Assembly: GCF_000753735.1 (NCBI RefSeq)
Contig: NZ_JPIN01000001.1
Coordinates: 496,001 to 560,000 of the forward strand
Length of the DNA stretch: 64,000 nt
DNA from: Pseudidiomarina atlantica
Lineage (GTDB): Bacteria > Pseudomonadota > Gammaproteobacteria > Enterobacterales > Alteromonadaceae
Direction of reading: 5' to 3'
Under the pieces are notes generated by a model that did not search any database, was not told the origin of the DNA, and saw only the letters and a program-made list of their open reading frames with translations. Below, in pieces: positions 25,068-34,256 of this stretch; the stretch's first letter is position 1, and every line of letters begins with the position of its first letter. Both the position numbers and the translations under genes were made by a program.

Positions 25068-27875
25068 CTATTTAATGGTTAGCGCGTCATCGACTAATTT
25101 TTGCTGCTGTTTGTTGTGCTCAGACAAATAACCTACTGCTGGTGCAGCCGATGCTTCACGGCCAGCATAAGTTAAGTCTGCGCCCTTCGGAATTGCCGCT
25201 CTAAAGTGATGCTGGCTGCTATACCAGGCACCTTGGTTTTGCGGCTCTTCTTGGCACCAAACAAAATCTTTCACATGCTTGTATTCTTTCAAAATCTCAG
25301 CCACTTCTTCAGCTGGGAACGGATACAACTGCTCGATACGAATAATAGCAACATCTGTTTGCTCGCGCTCACGACGCTCCTTCAACAGATCGTAGTACAC
25401 TTTGCCGGAGCAGAAGATGACCCGCTTCACTTTTTTCGCATCTAAGCTGTCAATTTCGCCAATCGCATTCTGGAACACGCCATCGGTCATTTCATCTAAA
25501 TCAGAAACTGCCAATGGATGACGCAACAACGACTTCGGAGTCATCACGATAAGCGGACGACGCACCGGGCGTAATTGCTGACGGCGTAACATATGGAACA
25601 CCTGAGCTGGTGTCGTTGGTACACACACCGACCAGTTGTGATCCGCAGACAGCTGCAAGAACCGCTCTAAACGCGCTGAGCTGTGCTCTGGACCTTGTCC
25701 CTCGTAGCCATGTGGTAACAACATGGTCAAGCCGCACAAACGACCCCATTTTTGTTCACCTGAGCTAAGGAACTGGTCAATTACCACTTGCGCGCCATTC
25801 ACGAAGTCACCAAACTGCGCTTCCCAAAGCACGAGAGCTTTTGGCTCAGCTGTTGCATAACCATATTCGAACGCAACGACGGCGGCTTCCGACAACACCG
25901 AATCATAAATTTCGATCGGCCCTTGGCCTTCGCGAATGTTATTCAGCGGCATATAAGTCGATGCATCTTTTTGATTATGCAACACCGCATGGCGATGGAA
26001 GAATGTACCGCGTCCACTGTCTTGACCGGTCATACGAATATGAATGCCTTGGTCAACCAAACTGGCGTAGGCCAAAGTTTCGGCAAAGCCCCAGTCGGCT
26101 TTCTTCTCACCTTTTGCCATTTTCAGGCGCTCGTCATAAACTTTTTTCACCCGCGAGTGCAGTTTATAACCTTCAGGCACGGTGCTCATGGCAATACCAA
26201 GCTCTTCGAGCTGGGCCTTGCTAATTTTCGCATCGTACTCAACATCCCATTCGTTACCAATGTACTTCGACCAGTCGCTCGAGTGAGCCTTCATTTCACG
26301 CCACTCGTCGACCACGATTTCGCCTTTATCGAGCTGGTCACGATACGCGCTAACGAGCAACTCTTCTTGGTCGCTGTTAATAACGCCAGCTTCAGCAAGA
26401 CGCTGCGCATAAATGCTGCGCGCAACCGGATGCTTCTTCACTTTCGCGTACATGAGCGGCTGCGTGGCGCTTGGCTCGTCGGCTTCGTTATGGCCGTGGC
26501 GGCGATAACAAACTAAATCGATCATCACGTCACGCTTGAATTCGTTACGGAAATCAATCGCTAACTGCGTGACAAATACCACCGCCTCTGGGTCATCCGC
26601 ATTGACGTGAAAAATCGGCGCCTGAACCATTTTAGCGATGTCCGTACAGTACTGCGTCGAACGCGTGTCTTCACGCTTTGAAGTGGTGAAACCAACTTGG
26701 TTGTTGACGACGATGCGAATCGAACCACCGCACTGGAACGCGCGTGTTTGCGACATGTTGAAGGTTTCTTGCACGATACCTTGACCCGCAATCGCTGAGT
26801 CACCGTGAATGGTAATTGGCAATACTTTCGAGCCGTCTTTGTCGCCCAAGCGATCCATCCGCGCGCGCACTGACCCCATCACTACCGGATTGACGATCTC
26901 TAGGTGCGACGGGTTGAATGCTAATGCTAAGTGAACATCACCGCCTGGCGTGGCAAAGTCAGATGAGAAGCCCATATGGTACTTTACGTCACCTGACCCT
27001 TTGTTAGTGGCATGCTTACCGGCAAACTCGTCAAACAAATCTTGTGGTTTTTTACCGAGCACGTTTACCAATACGTTCAAGCGACCACGGTGCGCCATAC
27101 CAATAACAGCTTCTTTCGTACCTTGTTCGCCGGCACGACTAATCAGCGCTTTCAGCATTGGAATCAAGCTATCGCCACCTTCCAACGAGAAGCGCTTGGC
27201 ACCTGGGAATTTCGAGCCAAGGTATTTTTCCAGACCATCGGCAGCGATCAACTCTTTGAGGATCTTCTGCTGATGCTCCTTACTGAATTCTGGACGCCCG
27301 CGCACACCTTCGAGTCGTTGTTGAATCCAACGCTTCTCTTCGGTCGAAACAATGTGCATATATTCGGCACCGACCGAACCACAATAGATTTGCTCGAGCA
27401 ATTTATGGATCTCACCAAGCTTCATGGTTTCTTGCCCTACGGCAAGTGATCCGACATTAAATTCTTTGTCGTAATCATCTTTTGAAAGCTCATGGTGCTC
27501 AAGTGACAAGTCAGGAACTTGCTCTTGCTTCCACAAATCGAGTGGATCAAGGTTCGCGTGCTGATGACCGCGGAAGCGGTAAGCATTGATCAGCTGCAGC
27601 ACTCGCACTTGTTTCTGATCGGGGGCACCGGCAACTACCGTTCCTGCTTGCTTTAGCTTGTTCTTAGCAAGGGTTCGGAATTGCTCACGAATTTCACTGT
27701 GCTTGGTGTCTTGGCCGCTACCTTCACGCGGCAACTGGTCGAAAAACTTTCGCCATTCATCACCAACAGCAGTAGGGTCATCGAGGTACACTTCGAAAAG
27801 CTCCTCGACATAGGCCATATTACCACCCGCCAGGTGGGAAGATTCTAGCCAGGCTTGCATTACGCCGTCTTGCAT
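25068..27875 (-). CDS. sucA: 2-oxoglutarate dehydrogenase E1 component
   Basis: Thiamine-diphosphate-dependent decarboxylase of the TCA cycle, 935 aa (E. coli 933). Visible features: N-terminal E2-binding peptide, the LIQAYR-like LINAYRFRGH, IGMAHRGRLNVL, the ThDP/Mg region with HGDSAIAGQGIVQET and the C-terminal pyrimidine-binding domain with HGYEGQGPEHSSAR. The ATG at 27875 is preceded by AGGAACAGCG on the minus strand. A terminator-like hairpin at 27901-27933 separates it from sdhB. Confidence 0.97.
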   Translation of the reverse strand: MQDGVMQAWLESSHLAGGNMAYVEELFEVYLDDPTAVGDEWRKFFDQLPREGSGQDTKHSEIREQFRTLAKNKLKQAGTVVAGAPDQKQVRVLQLINAYRFRGHQHANLDPLDLWKQEQVPDLSLEHHELSKDDYDKEFNVGSLAVGQETMKLGEIHKLLEQIYCGSVGAEYMHIVSTEEKRWIQQRLEGVRGRPEFSKEHQQKILKELIAADGLEKYLGSKFPGAKRFSLEGGDSLIPMLKALISRAGEQGTKEAVIGMAHRGRLNVLVNVLGKKPQDLFDEFAGKHATNKGSGDVKYHMGFSSDFATPGGDVHLALAFNPSHLEIVNPVVMGSVRARMDRLGDKDGSKVLPITIHGDSAIAGQGIVQETFNMSQTRAFQCGGSIRIVVNNQVGFTTSKREDTRSTQYCTDIAKMVQAPIFHVNADDPEAVVFVTQLAIDFRNEFKRDVMIDLVCYRRHGHNEADEPSATQPLMYAKVKKHPVARSIYAQRLAEAGVINSDQEELLVSAYRDQLDKGEIVVDEWREMKAHSSDWSKYIGNEWDVEYDAKISKAQLEELGIAMSTVPEGYKLHSRVKKVYDERLKMAKGEKKADWGFAETLAYASLVDQGIHIRMTGQDSGRGTFFHRHAVLHNQKDASTYMPLNNIREGQGPIEIYDSVLSEAAVVAFEYGYATAEPKALVLWEAQFGDFVNGAQVVIDQFLSSGEQKWGRLCGLTMLLPHGYEGQGPEHSSARLERFLQLSADHNWSVCVPTTPAQVFHMLRRQQLRPVRRPLIVMTPKSLLRHPLAVSDLDEMTDGVFQNAIGEIDSLDAKKVKRVIFCSGKVYYDLLKERREREQTDVAIIRIEQLYPFPAEEVAEILKEYKHVKDFVWCQEEPQNQGAWYSSQHHFRAAIPKGADLTYAGREASAAPAVGYLSEHNKQQQKLVDDALTIK

Positions 27876-27900
27876 CGCTGTTCCTTCACACTCGTTTCAT

Positions 27901-27933
27901 AAAAAAATAGCCATCCAAGCTGGATGGCTATTT
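27901..27933 (-). terminator. Intrinsic terminator between sdhB and sucA
   Basis: On the minus strand AAATAGCCATCCA and TGGATGGCTATTT form a 13-bp perfect stem with a three-base loop, followed by seven T residues counting those in the stem tail. It lies 43 bases after the sdhB stop and 25 bases before the sucA ATG, so it can limit sdh-to-suc read-through. Confidence 0.85.
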
Positions 27934-27976
27934 CGATACAGCTTGGCCATTACTATAGCAAATCAACGCGATAGTA

Positions 27977-28690
27977 TTAAATCGCGCGACTCAATAGCAT
28001 GGATTTGATGTGTCCAATAGCCTTGGTTGGATTCAAACCTTTCGGGCAAACGTTCACACAGTTCATGATACCGTGGCAACGGAAGACACTAAAGGCATCA
28101 TCCAAATCGTCTAAGCGTTGTTCGGTTGCAGTGTCGCGACTATCGATCAAGAAACGATAGGCATGCAACAAGCCTGCAGGACCGATGAACTTATCTGGGT
28201 TCCACCAGAACGACGGGCATGAGGTTGAACAACATGCACACAAAATGCACTCGTACAAACCATCAAGCTTCGCACGCTCTTCTGGCGACTGCAAACGCTC
28301 ACGCGCAGGTGGCGTTTTGTCGTCGTTAATCAAAAACGGTTTGATCTTCTCGTACTGCTTGTAGAACTGAGTCATGTCTACAATCAAATCACGAATCACC
28401 GGCAAACCAGGCAACGGACGAATCACAACTTTGTTGCCTTTCAAGGCAGACAATGGCGTGATACAGGCCAAACCGTTCTTGCCGTTCATGTTCAAACCGT
28501 CAGAACCACACACACCTTCACGGCATGAGCGACGGAATGCTAACGTTGGATCTTGCTCTTTTAGTTTCAACAGCAAGTCCAGCACCATCATGTCCTGCTT
28601 CTCTTCGAGTTCGAGAGTGTAGTCCTTCATGTAGGGTGCGTTATCAACATCCGGGTTGTAACGATAAACTGATATGCTCAACTTCTTCAT
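27977..28690 (-). CDS. sdhB: Succinate dehydrogenase iron-sulfur subunit
   Basis: Electron-transfer subunit of complex II, 237 aa. It has the 2Fe-2S cluster motif CREGVCGSDG with a fourth Cys in LACIT, and the 4Fe-4S and 3Fe-4S cysteines in CILCACCSTSCP and CHGIMNCVNVCPKGLNP. ATG 28690 is chosen because AGGTG is seven bases upstream; a GTG three codons earlier is possible. It follows sdhA by 15 bases and is the last sdh gene. Confidence 0.96.
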   Translation of the reverse strand: MKKLSISVYRYNPDVDNAPYMKDYTLELEEKQDMMVLDLLLKLKEQDPTLAFRRSCREGVCGSDGLNMNGKNGLACITPLSALKGNKVVIRPLPGLPVIRDLIVDMTQFYKQYEKIKPFLINDDKTPPARERLQSPEERAKLDGLYECILCACCSTSCPSFWWNPDKFIGPAGLLHAYRFLIDSRDTATEQRLDDLDDAFSVFRCHGIMNCVNVCPKGLNPTKAIGHIKSMLLSRAI

Positions 28691-28705
28691 CGTTGTCACC
28701 TAACC

Positions 28706-30472
28706 TTAGTAAGTCCGCGCTTTCGGCGGGAATGCTTCACGCAGCTTCGGCTGCATATTCACTTCGCGCTTCACCACTGATTCGTCAACCGGACGATACA
28801 CTGAGTGTACTAACCAATTTTCATCGTCACGATCGGGGTAGTCGGCACGGCTATGCGCACCACGACTCTCGGTACGGAAGTTCGCTGAAACGGCGGTCGA
28901 GTATGCGGTTTCCATCAAGTTATCAAGCTCTAAGCACTCGATACGTTGGGTGTTAAACTCAGCACTCGTATCGTCAAGGCGCGCGTTTTTCAGACGTTCA
29001 CGGATTTCTTTCAGCTCCGCTAAGCCCTCTTTCATTGCTTCGCCTTCACGGAAGACCGAGAAGTTCAACTGCATACATTGCTGCAAATCTTTCTTGATTT
29101 GCACTGGATCTTCGCCTTTTTGCGTTGATTCCCAACGGTTGGTCCGCGCGAGAGCTGCATCGATATCGTCTTGACTTGCTTCACGTGCTTCGGTGTTCGC
29201 GGCCAGCGCTTCACCCAAGTGCAAACCAGTTGCACGGCCGAACACGACCAAGTCAAGCAACGAGTTGCCGCCTAAACGGTTAGCGCCGTGTACCGATACG
29301 CAAGCAATCTCACCACAGGCAAACAGACCTTGGATTGGTGTTGCTTTGCCGTCAGCATCGATTTGCAGGGCTTGTCCATTCACATCCGTTGGAATACCAC
29401 CCATCATGTAGTGACAGGTTGGAATCACTGGAATTGGCTCTTCCGCTGGGTCGACGTGGGCAAAGGTCTTCGCCAAGTCACAAACGCCTGGCAGGCGACT
29501 TTCGAGAACGTCACGACCGAGGTGGTCAAGTTTCAATTTCAAGTGTGGTCCCCATGGGCCATCACAACCACGGCCTTCACGAATTTCCGTCATCATTGAA
29601 CGGGCAACCACGTCACGTGATGCCAAATCTTTCGCGTTTGGCGCGTAACGCTCCATGAAGCGCTCGCCATCTTTATTCAATAGGTAACCACCTTCACCAC
29701 GGCAACCTTCAGTTACCAAGGTACCGGCACCGGCGATACCGGTTGGGTGGAACTGCCACATTTCCATGTCTTGTACTGGCACACCAGCACGTAGCGCCAT
29801 ACCAACGCCGTCACCGGTGTTGATGTGGGCATTCGTGGTTGAAGCGTAGATACGCCCTGCACCACCAGTGGCAAGAACGACCGCCTTGGCTTTCACAAAG
29901 AACACTTCACCGGTTTCGATGTTCATGGTGGTTACACCCACCACAGCACCGTCTTGGTTCTTCACCAAGTCAAGCGCATACCATTCAGAAAATACCGTGG
30001 TTTTGTTTTTGACGTTTTGCTGGTAGAGCAAGTGCAACAACGCATGACCGGTACGGTCAGCTGCTGCAGCGGTACGTGCCGCCTGCTCGCCACCAAAGGC
30101 TTTTGACTGGCCACCAAATGGACGCTGATAAACTTTACCGTTCTCAAAACGTGAGAATGGCAAGCCCATGTTTTCCAGTTCCAAAATGGCTTCTGGACCG
30201 GTTTTACACATGTATTCAATCGCGTCTTGGTCACCGATGTAGTCCGAACCTTTAACGGTATCGAACATGTGCCATTCCCAATTGTCTTCGTGCGCATTAC
30301 CTAAGGCTACAGTGATACCACCTTGCGCAGATACGGTGTGCGAACGGGTTGGGAAGACTTTTGACATCAGCGCACAGGTCATGCCTGACTGAGAAATTTG
30401 CAGTGCTGCGCGCATGCCCGCGCCACCAGCACCAATGACTACTGCATCATATTCGAGTGTTTGAACGCTCAC
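28706..30472 (-). CDS. sdhA: Succinate dehydrogenase flavoprotein subunit
   Basis: Catalytic subunit of complex II, oxidising succinate to fumarate, 588 aa as in E. coli. It has the FAD-binding [11 protein letters not shown], the covalent FAD-attachment His 45 in [16 protein letters not shown]-like [11 protein letters not shown] and the catalytic Arg region CRGEGGYL with [12 protein letters not shown]-like [10 protein letters not shown]. It begins with GTG at 30472, immediately after the sdhD stop. Confidence 0.97.
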   Translation of the reverse strand: MSVQTLEYDAVVIGAGGAGMRAALQISQSGMTCALMSKVFPTRSHTVSAQGGITVALGNAHEDNWEWHMFDTVKGSDYIGDQDAIEYMCKTGPEAILELENMGLPFSRFENGKVYQRPFGGQSKAFGGEQAARTAAAADRTGHALLHLLYQQNVKNKTTVFSEWYALDLVKNQDGAVVGVTTMNIETGEVFFVKAKAVVLATGGAGRIYASTTNAHINTGDGVGMALRAGVPVQDMEMWQFHPTGIAGAGTLVTEGCRGEGGYLLNKDGERFMERYAPNAKDLASRDVVARSMMTEIREGRGCDGPWGPHLKLKLDHLGRDVLESRLPGVCDLAKTFAHVDPAEEPIPVIPTCHYMMGGIPTDVNGQALQIDADGKATPIQGLFACGEIACVSVHGANRLGGNSLLDLVVFGRATGLHLGEALAANTEAREASQDDIDAALARTNRWESTQKGEDPVQIKKDLQQCMQLNFSVFREGEAMKEGLAELKEIRERLKNARLDDTSAEFNTQRIECLELDNLMETAYSTAVSANFRTESRGAHSRADYPDRDDENWLVHSVYRPVDESVVKREVNMQPKLREAFPPKARTY

Positions 30473-30829
30473 TTACACACCCTCCACAGGCCACACTACG
30501 AGTAGGCCAGTTAGCCAGTACACGATAAGTGCAACACATACTACGAATTGAATGAAAGCTCGTAAGCCAGAATTTTTCACGTAATCCGTTAGCACTTGCC
30601 AGATACCAATCCAGCCGTGAATTAACACTGACGTTAGCGCCAACATGGTGAAAATTTTCATACCTAAGTGCGCGAACAAGTTGGTCCACACGGCATAGTT
30701 GATGGTTTCTGCTGAAACCAAAAAGCTCACCATGAAAATGGTATACAACGCCATGATAATGGCGCTTGCACGTAGCAGGATGAAGTCGTGCGTACCGCTA
30801 CGGCCGAAAGTTGAAGCTACTTTTACCAT
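30473..30829 (-). CDS. sdhD: Succinate dehydrogenase membrane anchor subunit
   Basis: One of the two membrane anchors of complex II, 118 aa with three transmembrane helices (about residues 18-40, 53-78 and 88-112). It carries the conserved Arg-containing start (LLRASAIIM), the ligand-region His in ALTSVLIHGWIG and the Asp-Tyr pair TDYVKN used for quinone binding. ATG 30829 overlaps the sdhC 3' end by seven bases; a GTG two codons earlier is possible. Confidence 0.92.
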   Translation of the reverse strand: MVKVASTFGRSGTHDFILLRASAIIMALYTIFMVSFLVSAETINYAVWTNLFAHLGMKIFTMLALTSVLIHGWIGIWQVLTDYVKNSGLRAFIQFVVCVALIVYWLTGLLVVWPVEGV

Positions 30830-31197
30830 AACCACACCCCTGCTAAGACTGACAGAATGATTGCTAACACGAAGACGATTTGTGCGCTAACACGGCCTGA
30901 CTTCAACTCTTCGAAGTAGCCCATGTCCATAAACATGTGGCGCACGCCGGCCAATAAGTGATAGCCAAGTGCAGTTAAGATACCCCAAGCGATAAACTTA
31001 GCAATGAAGCTGGTGAATAACTCATGCACCATTGCAAAGCCTTCGTTCGACTGCAGTGACGTAGCTAACGCCCACACCAACAATCCGACTGAAATCAACA
31101 TGATCACGCCAGAAATTCGATGCAGAATGGAACTAAGTCCCGCAGCGGGGAGACTAATGGTTGTAAGGTCTAAATTTACAGGTCTTTGTTTTTTCAC
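30823..31197 (-). CDS. sdhC: Succinate dehydrogenase cytochrome b556 subunit
   Basis: Haem b anchor of complex II, 124 aa with three helices. It has the quinone-site RPVNLDL and SILHRISGV motifs and the haem-ligand His in GYHLLAGVRHMFMDMG. The start is GTG at 31197 (MKKQRPVN). First gene of sdhCDAB, divergent from gltA. A TTCAAAC half-site (31242-31248) and an imperfect GCATTGTTAACATGC palindrome lie in its upstream region. Confidence 0.93.
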   Translation of the reverse strand: MKKQRPVNLDLTTISLPAAGLSSILHRISGVIMLISVGLLVWALATSLQSNEGFAMVHELFTSFIAKFIAWGILTALGYHLLAGVRHMFMDMGYFEELKSGRVSAQIVFVLAIILSVLAGVWLW

Positions 31198-31373
31198 GAT
31201 TGTTGTGCCTTTTAGAAAAGCATTGTTAACATGCTCGGAACTTCAAACATCCTCGTCCTAGAACATTGGTGAGAGGACCCTGTGAGATCGCTGCCAAAGT
31301 ATATAAGCCAGAGCCAAGGATTACAATTCTCTGACCGCGACTTTCCTAAGAAAAACGTGAATTTTTTCGCTTT

Positions 31374-31386
31374 AGATCAAGTAAAT
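31374..31386 (+). repeat. 13-base direct repeat, copy 1
   Basis: AGATCAAGTAAAT occurs here and again at 31587-31599, where it overlaps the gltA spacer and -10. Both copies sit in the same orientation, 213 bases apart. The function is unknown; the GATCAA core resembles an FNR or ArcA half-site. Confidence 0.6.
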
Positions 31387-31552
31387 CGATTCAGCGTTTT
31401 TCCGCAACCCTACCTTAGTCGAATACCCAAAATTTGGATCTCCCCGTATAACGGTGGAACGAAATTTTTTTCTCGCGCGAGTGTCATCCAATCGCAACAA
31501 CTTTGCGTAACAATGCCACGTTTACTTGATCGAGCGCAGCTTCGCTGGCTTA

Positions 31553-31570
31553 TCTAAACGGCCGTTTGAA
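31553..31570. promoter_or_regulatory. Second PsrA-like palindrome, at the gltA promoter
   Basis: TCTAAACG-GC-CGTTTGAA matches the operator at 15898-15915 at all but four of 18 positions, two of them the central spacer. It ends one base before the -35 of gltA, a position suited to activation or to partial repression. Confidence 0.55.
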
Positions 31571-31600
31571 TTGACAGTTGCGGTTAAGATCAAGTAAATT
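31571..31600 (+). promoter_or_regulatory. Promoter of gltA
   Basis: A perfect -35 TTGACA (31571-31576) and TAAATT (31595-31600, 4 of 6) are separated by 18 bp. The predicted start near 31607 leaves a 44-base leader before the AAGGAG ribosome site and the ATG at 31651. Confidence 0.65.
31587..31599 (+). repeat. 13-base direct repeat, copy 2
   Basis: Second exact copy of AGATCAAGTAAAT. It overlaps the spacer and -10 of the gltA promoter, so a protein bound here would block transcription. Confidence 0.6.
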
Positions 31601-31650
31601 ACAGCGCCTTAATTAAGTGATGAAGCAGACTAGAACAAGGAGATTTCCTT

Positions 31651-32931
31651 ATGGCTGATCGTAAAGCCACCCTGCAGATTGACGGCCAATCCATTGAACT
31701 ACCAGTGTTATCTGGTACAGCCGGCTATGATGTAATTGACGTGCGTACTTTAGGAAAACACGGGTACTTCACGTTTGATCCAGGTTTTTTAGCAACCGGT
31801 TCATGCGAATCTAAGATCACCTACATTGACGGTGAAAAAGGCATTCTACTGCACCGCGGATATCCTATTGATCAGCTAGCAACACAAGCCGATTACCTCG
31901 AAGTATGTTACATGCTGCTGCATGGCGAAGCGCCAACTGCGGAGCAATACGATAACTTCAAGAGCACCATTACCAAGCACACCATGGTGCACCAAGGTTT
32001 ACACAATTTCTTTAATGGTTTCCGTCGTGATGCTCACCCAATGGCCATGTTATGTGCCGTTACCGGTGCGTTGTCGTCGTTCTATCATGACGACTTAGAC
32101 ATCCACGATGAAAAACAACGTCTGCGCAGCGCGTACCGTTTAATTGCCAAAATGCCAACCATCGCAGCGATGGCATACAAGTTCAGCATTGGTCAGCCGT
32201 TTGTTTATCCGAAAAATGATCTGTCGTACTCAGAAAACTTTTTGAACATGATGTTCTCGGTACCGGCTGAAGATTACAAAGTAAATCCGATTATCGCGAA
32301 AGCGATGGATCGTATCTTCACGCTGCATGCCGACCACGAACAGAACGCCTCAACTTCAACTGTGCGTTTGGCGGGCTCTTCAGGCGCCAACCCATATGCG
32401 TGTATCGCCGCAGGTGTTGCCTCATTGTGGGGTCCAGCACACGGTGGTGCGAACGAAGCATGTTTGCGTATGTTGAAACAAATCGGTTCGGTCGACAACA
32501 TTCCTAAGTACATCGAGAAAGCCAAAGACAAGAACGATCCATTCCGTCTGATGGGCTTCGGTCACCGCGTCTATAAGAACTTTGACCCGCGTGCGACCGT
32601 GATGCGTGAGAGCGCGCACGAAGTACTGAAAGAACTGAAAATTCAAGATCCATTACTTGATGTCGCAATGGAACTTGAGCGCATTGCACTTGAAGATGAA
32701 TACTTCGTTGAGAAGAAACTCTATCCAAACGTAGACTTCTACTCAGGTATCATTTTGAAAGCAATCGGTATTCCGACCAACATGTTTACCGTGATCTTTG
32801 CTTTATCACGTACCGTTGGTTGGATTTCACACTGGCACGAAATGATGGGCGAAGCGAACCAGAAGATCGGTCGTCCACGTCAGCTGTATACCGGCGAAGC
32901 GCAACGCGAATTTACGCCAATTAAACGTTAA
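31651..32931 (+). CDS. gltA: Citrate synthase (type II)
   Basis: Condenses acetyl-CoA and oxaloacetate at the entry to the TCA cycle. The 426-aa protein matches the hexameric, NADH-sensitive type II enzymes of gammaproteobacteria. Motifs: an N-terminal beta domain, the catalytic His in [14 protein letters not shown], the second catalytic His in [13 protein letters not shown] and the Asp in NVDFYSG. AAGGAG lies eight bases before the ATG. Divergent from sdhCDAB-sucABCD, as in E. coli. Confidence 0.97.
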   Translation: MADRKATLQIDGQSIELPVLSGTAGYDVIDVRTLGKHGYFTFDPGFLATGSCESKITYIDGEKGILLHRGYPIDQLATQADYLEVCYMLLHGEAPTAEQYDNFKSTITKHTMVHQGLHNFFNGFRRDAHPMAMLCAVTGALSSFYHDDLDIHDEKQRLRSAYRLIAKMPTIAAMAYKFSIGQPFVYPKNDLSYSENFLNMMFSVPAEDYKVNPIIAKAMDRIFTLHADHEQNASTSTVRLAGSSGANPYACIAAGVASLWGPAHGGANEACLRMLKQIGSVDNIPKYIEKAKDKNDPFRLMGFGHRVYKNFDPRATVMRESAHEVLKELKIQDPLLDVAMELERIALEDEYFVEKKLYPNVDFYSGIILKAIGIPTNMFTVIFALSRTVGWISHWHEMMGEANQKIGRPRQLYTGEAQREFTPIKR

Positions 32932-32956
32932 TTAGCGAATTTCGCTAAGGATTAGT

Positions 32957-32984
32957 AAAAAGCACGCTACGGCGTGCTTTTTTT
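32957..32984 (+). terminator. Intrinsic terminator of gltA
   Basis: AAAGCACGC and GCGTGCTTT form a perfect 9-bp stem with loop TACG, followed by a run of T. It is 27 bases after the gltA stop. Confidence 0.9.
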
Positions 32985-33038
32985 GTGCTTATCAGCAACC
33001 TGAAGTTTGCGCTTTTTGAAACGCCCATGTCCCTTCCA

Positions 33039-33059
33039 AACCAATAAAATCAATTGGTT
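33039..33059. promoter_or_regulatory. Inverted repeat upstream of RND operon, candidate activator site
   Basis: AACCAAT-N7-ATTGGTT is a perfect 7-7-7 inverted repeat centred about 66 bases upstream of the predicted sigma-54 transcription start, with an AT-rich stretch (33067-33087) between it and the -24 element. The place suits an enhancer-binding protein or a local regulator. Confidence 0.5.
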
Positions 33060-33087
33060 ACCTGCTTATTTAAAAATATTTATCATT

Positions 33088-33104
33088 TTGGCACGGTCTC
33101 TGCA
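33088..33104 (+). promoter_or_regulatory. Sigma-54 promoter of adaptor-RND operon
   Basis: TTGGCACGGTCTCTGCA has the -24 GG and -12 GC exactly ten bases apart, with TGGCAC perfect and CTGCA one mismatch from TTGCA. The same bases give no credible sigma-70 promoter (no -10 at proper spacing). The start would be near 33115, about 60 bases before the adaptor ATG. Confidence 0.65.
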
Positions 33105-33176
33105 TAAACCTTTACAACCGCTGCAACGTCTTAATCAGCAGCACGAACAAATAAAGTAAAAACAGGGCTTACTCAC

Positions 33177-34256
33177 ATGAATACTACACGTTATGTCGGC
33201 TTGGCCGCTTTAATTCTGACTTCAAGTCTGTTGCTAAACGGTTGCGGTCAAGCCGGCGCCTCAAATCAATCCGCAGCGCAAGAACCAGAGGTGGTGCGCA
33301 TTCCTGTTGCTACTGAGCAAGTGCAACGGGGGGCCATCACCTCGAGTTTTCGCACTACGGCAACCCTCGAAGCGCGGGAAGAAACTGACGTCATCAGCAA
33401 GGCCAACGGTATCGTTGAACAGTTGTATGTTGAGGAAGGTGATTACGTCGAAGCTGGTCAGCTCCTCGCCAGCTTGCGCGATGACGAATATCGTATTCAG
33501 TTGGCGCAAGCCGAAGCAGAGTTGAACAGTATTCAGCAAGAATTACGGCGAGTAAAAGACATGGCCGAGCGTGACATGATCAGCGCCGATGCCTATGACA
33601 AACTACGGTTTCAAGCAGATTTATTAAAAGCACGCTATGACATGGCAAAGCTTAACCTTGCCGAAACTGAGATTCGTGCACCCATTGCTGGCTTTATCGC
33701 AACCCGCTACGCCAAAACTGGCAATATGATTAGCCAATACCAAGCGCAAAAGTTATTTCATATCGTTGCCCTTGATGAGCTACAAGGTAATGTGCATCTA
33801 CCTGAACGCGAATTGCAGTTTGTTGCCGTTGGCCAGACGGCTGAACTACAAGTGAGCTCAATGCCCGGCAAAACCCTGACTGCTACAATCGATCGCATTA
33901 GCCCTGTGGTTGATACACAATCAGGTACATTTAAAGTGGTACTCAGTGTCGATAACAGCAATCACAGCTTAAAAGCTGGCATGTTTGCGCACGTCAAACT
34001 GCATTATGCCACCCACAATGATGCCATTCGGGTTCCGCGCTACGCAGTACAAAGTCTCGATGGTGCGCACAGCGTATTTACCGTTGATGCCGAAGGAGTG
34101 GCGCACAAGGTTGATGTGACACTGGGCTTTGAGGACGAAGCGCATGTGGAAATCTTGTCTGGTATCGATGCTGGTCAACAGCTGGTGGTGAGCGGTCAAG
34201 CGAACCTGAAAGATGCTGCTCTAGTTGAAGTCATCAAGAGCGAGCAGCAGTCATGA
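33177..34256 (+). CDS. Efflux RND periplasmic adaptor lipoprotein (membrane fusion protein)
   Basis: Links inner-membrane RND pumps to an outer-membrane channel. The 359-aa protein has a lipoprotein signal (LLLNGC, lipid Cys near residue 23), a beta-barrel and lipoyl domain (KANGIVEQLYVEEGDYVEAGQLL), a short helical hairpin (about 95-140), and the membrane-proximal C-terminal domain. Its stop overlaps the first pump start by four bases. No outer-membrane channel gene is present nearby, so it probably uses a shared TolC. Confidence 0.92.
   Translation: MNTTRYVGLAALILTSSLLLNGCGQAGASNQSAAQEPEVVRIPVATEQVQRGAITSSFRTTATLEAREETDVISKANGIVEQLYVEEGDYVEAGQLLASLRDDEYRIQLAQAEAELNSIQQELRRVKDMAERDMISADAYDKLRFQADLLKARYDMAKLNLAETEIRAPIAGFIATRYAKTGNMISQYQAQKLFHIVALDELQGNVHLPERELQFVAVGQTAELQVSSMPGKTLTATIDRISPVVDTQSGTFKVVLSVDNSNHSLKAGMFAHVKLHYATHNDAIRVPRYAVQSLDGAHSVFTVDAEGVAHKVDVTLGFEDEAHVEILSGIDAGQQLVVSGQANLKDAALVEVIKSEQQS

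Larger units (their letters stand above)
31198..31650. other. 453-base control region between sdhC and gltA
   Basis: The only long stretch without a gene. It holds the divergent promoters of sdhCDAB and gltA. I can point to a sigma-70-like gltA promoter (31571-31600), an operator-like palindrome against its -35 (31553-31570), a 13-base direct repeat (31374-31386 and 31587-31599), a TTCAAAC half-site (31242-31248) and runs of T near 31362-31368. A 91-codon frame across it has no coding character. Confidence 0.7.

Noticed and set aside
31282-31557. 91-codon forward frame in the sdhC-gltA gap
   Set aside because: No ribosome site, no domain or hydrophobic pattern, and it crosses regulatory sequence and T-runs; I treat it as non-coding.
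33088-33116. Sigma-70 promoter reading of TTGGCA
   Set aside because: At 17 bp spacing the -10 would be TTTACA, a poor match; the sigma-54 fit is much better.
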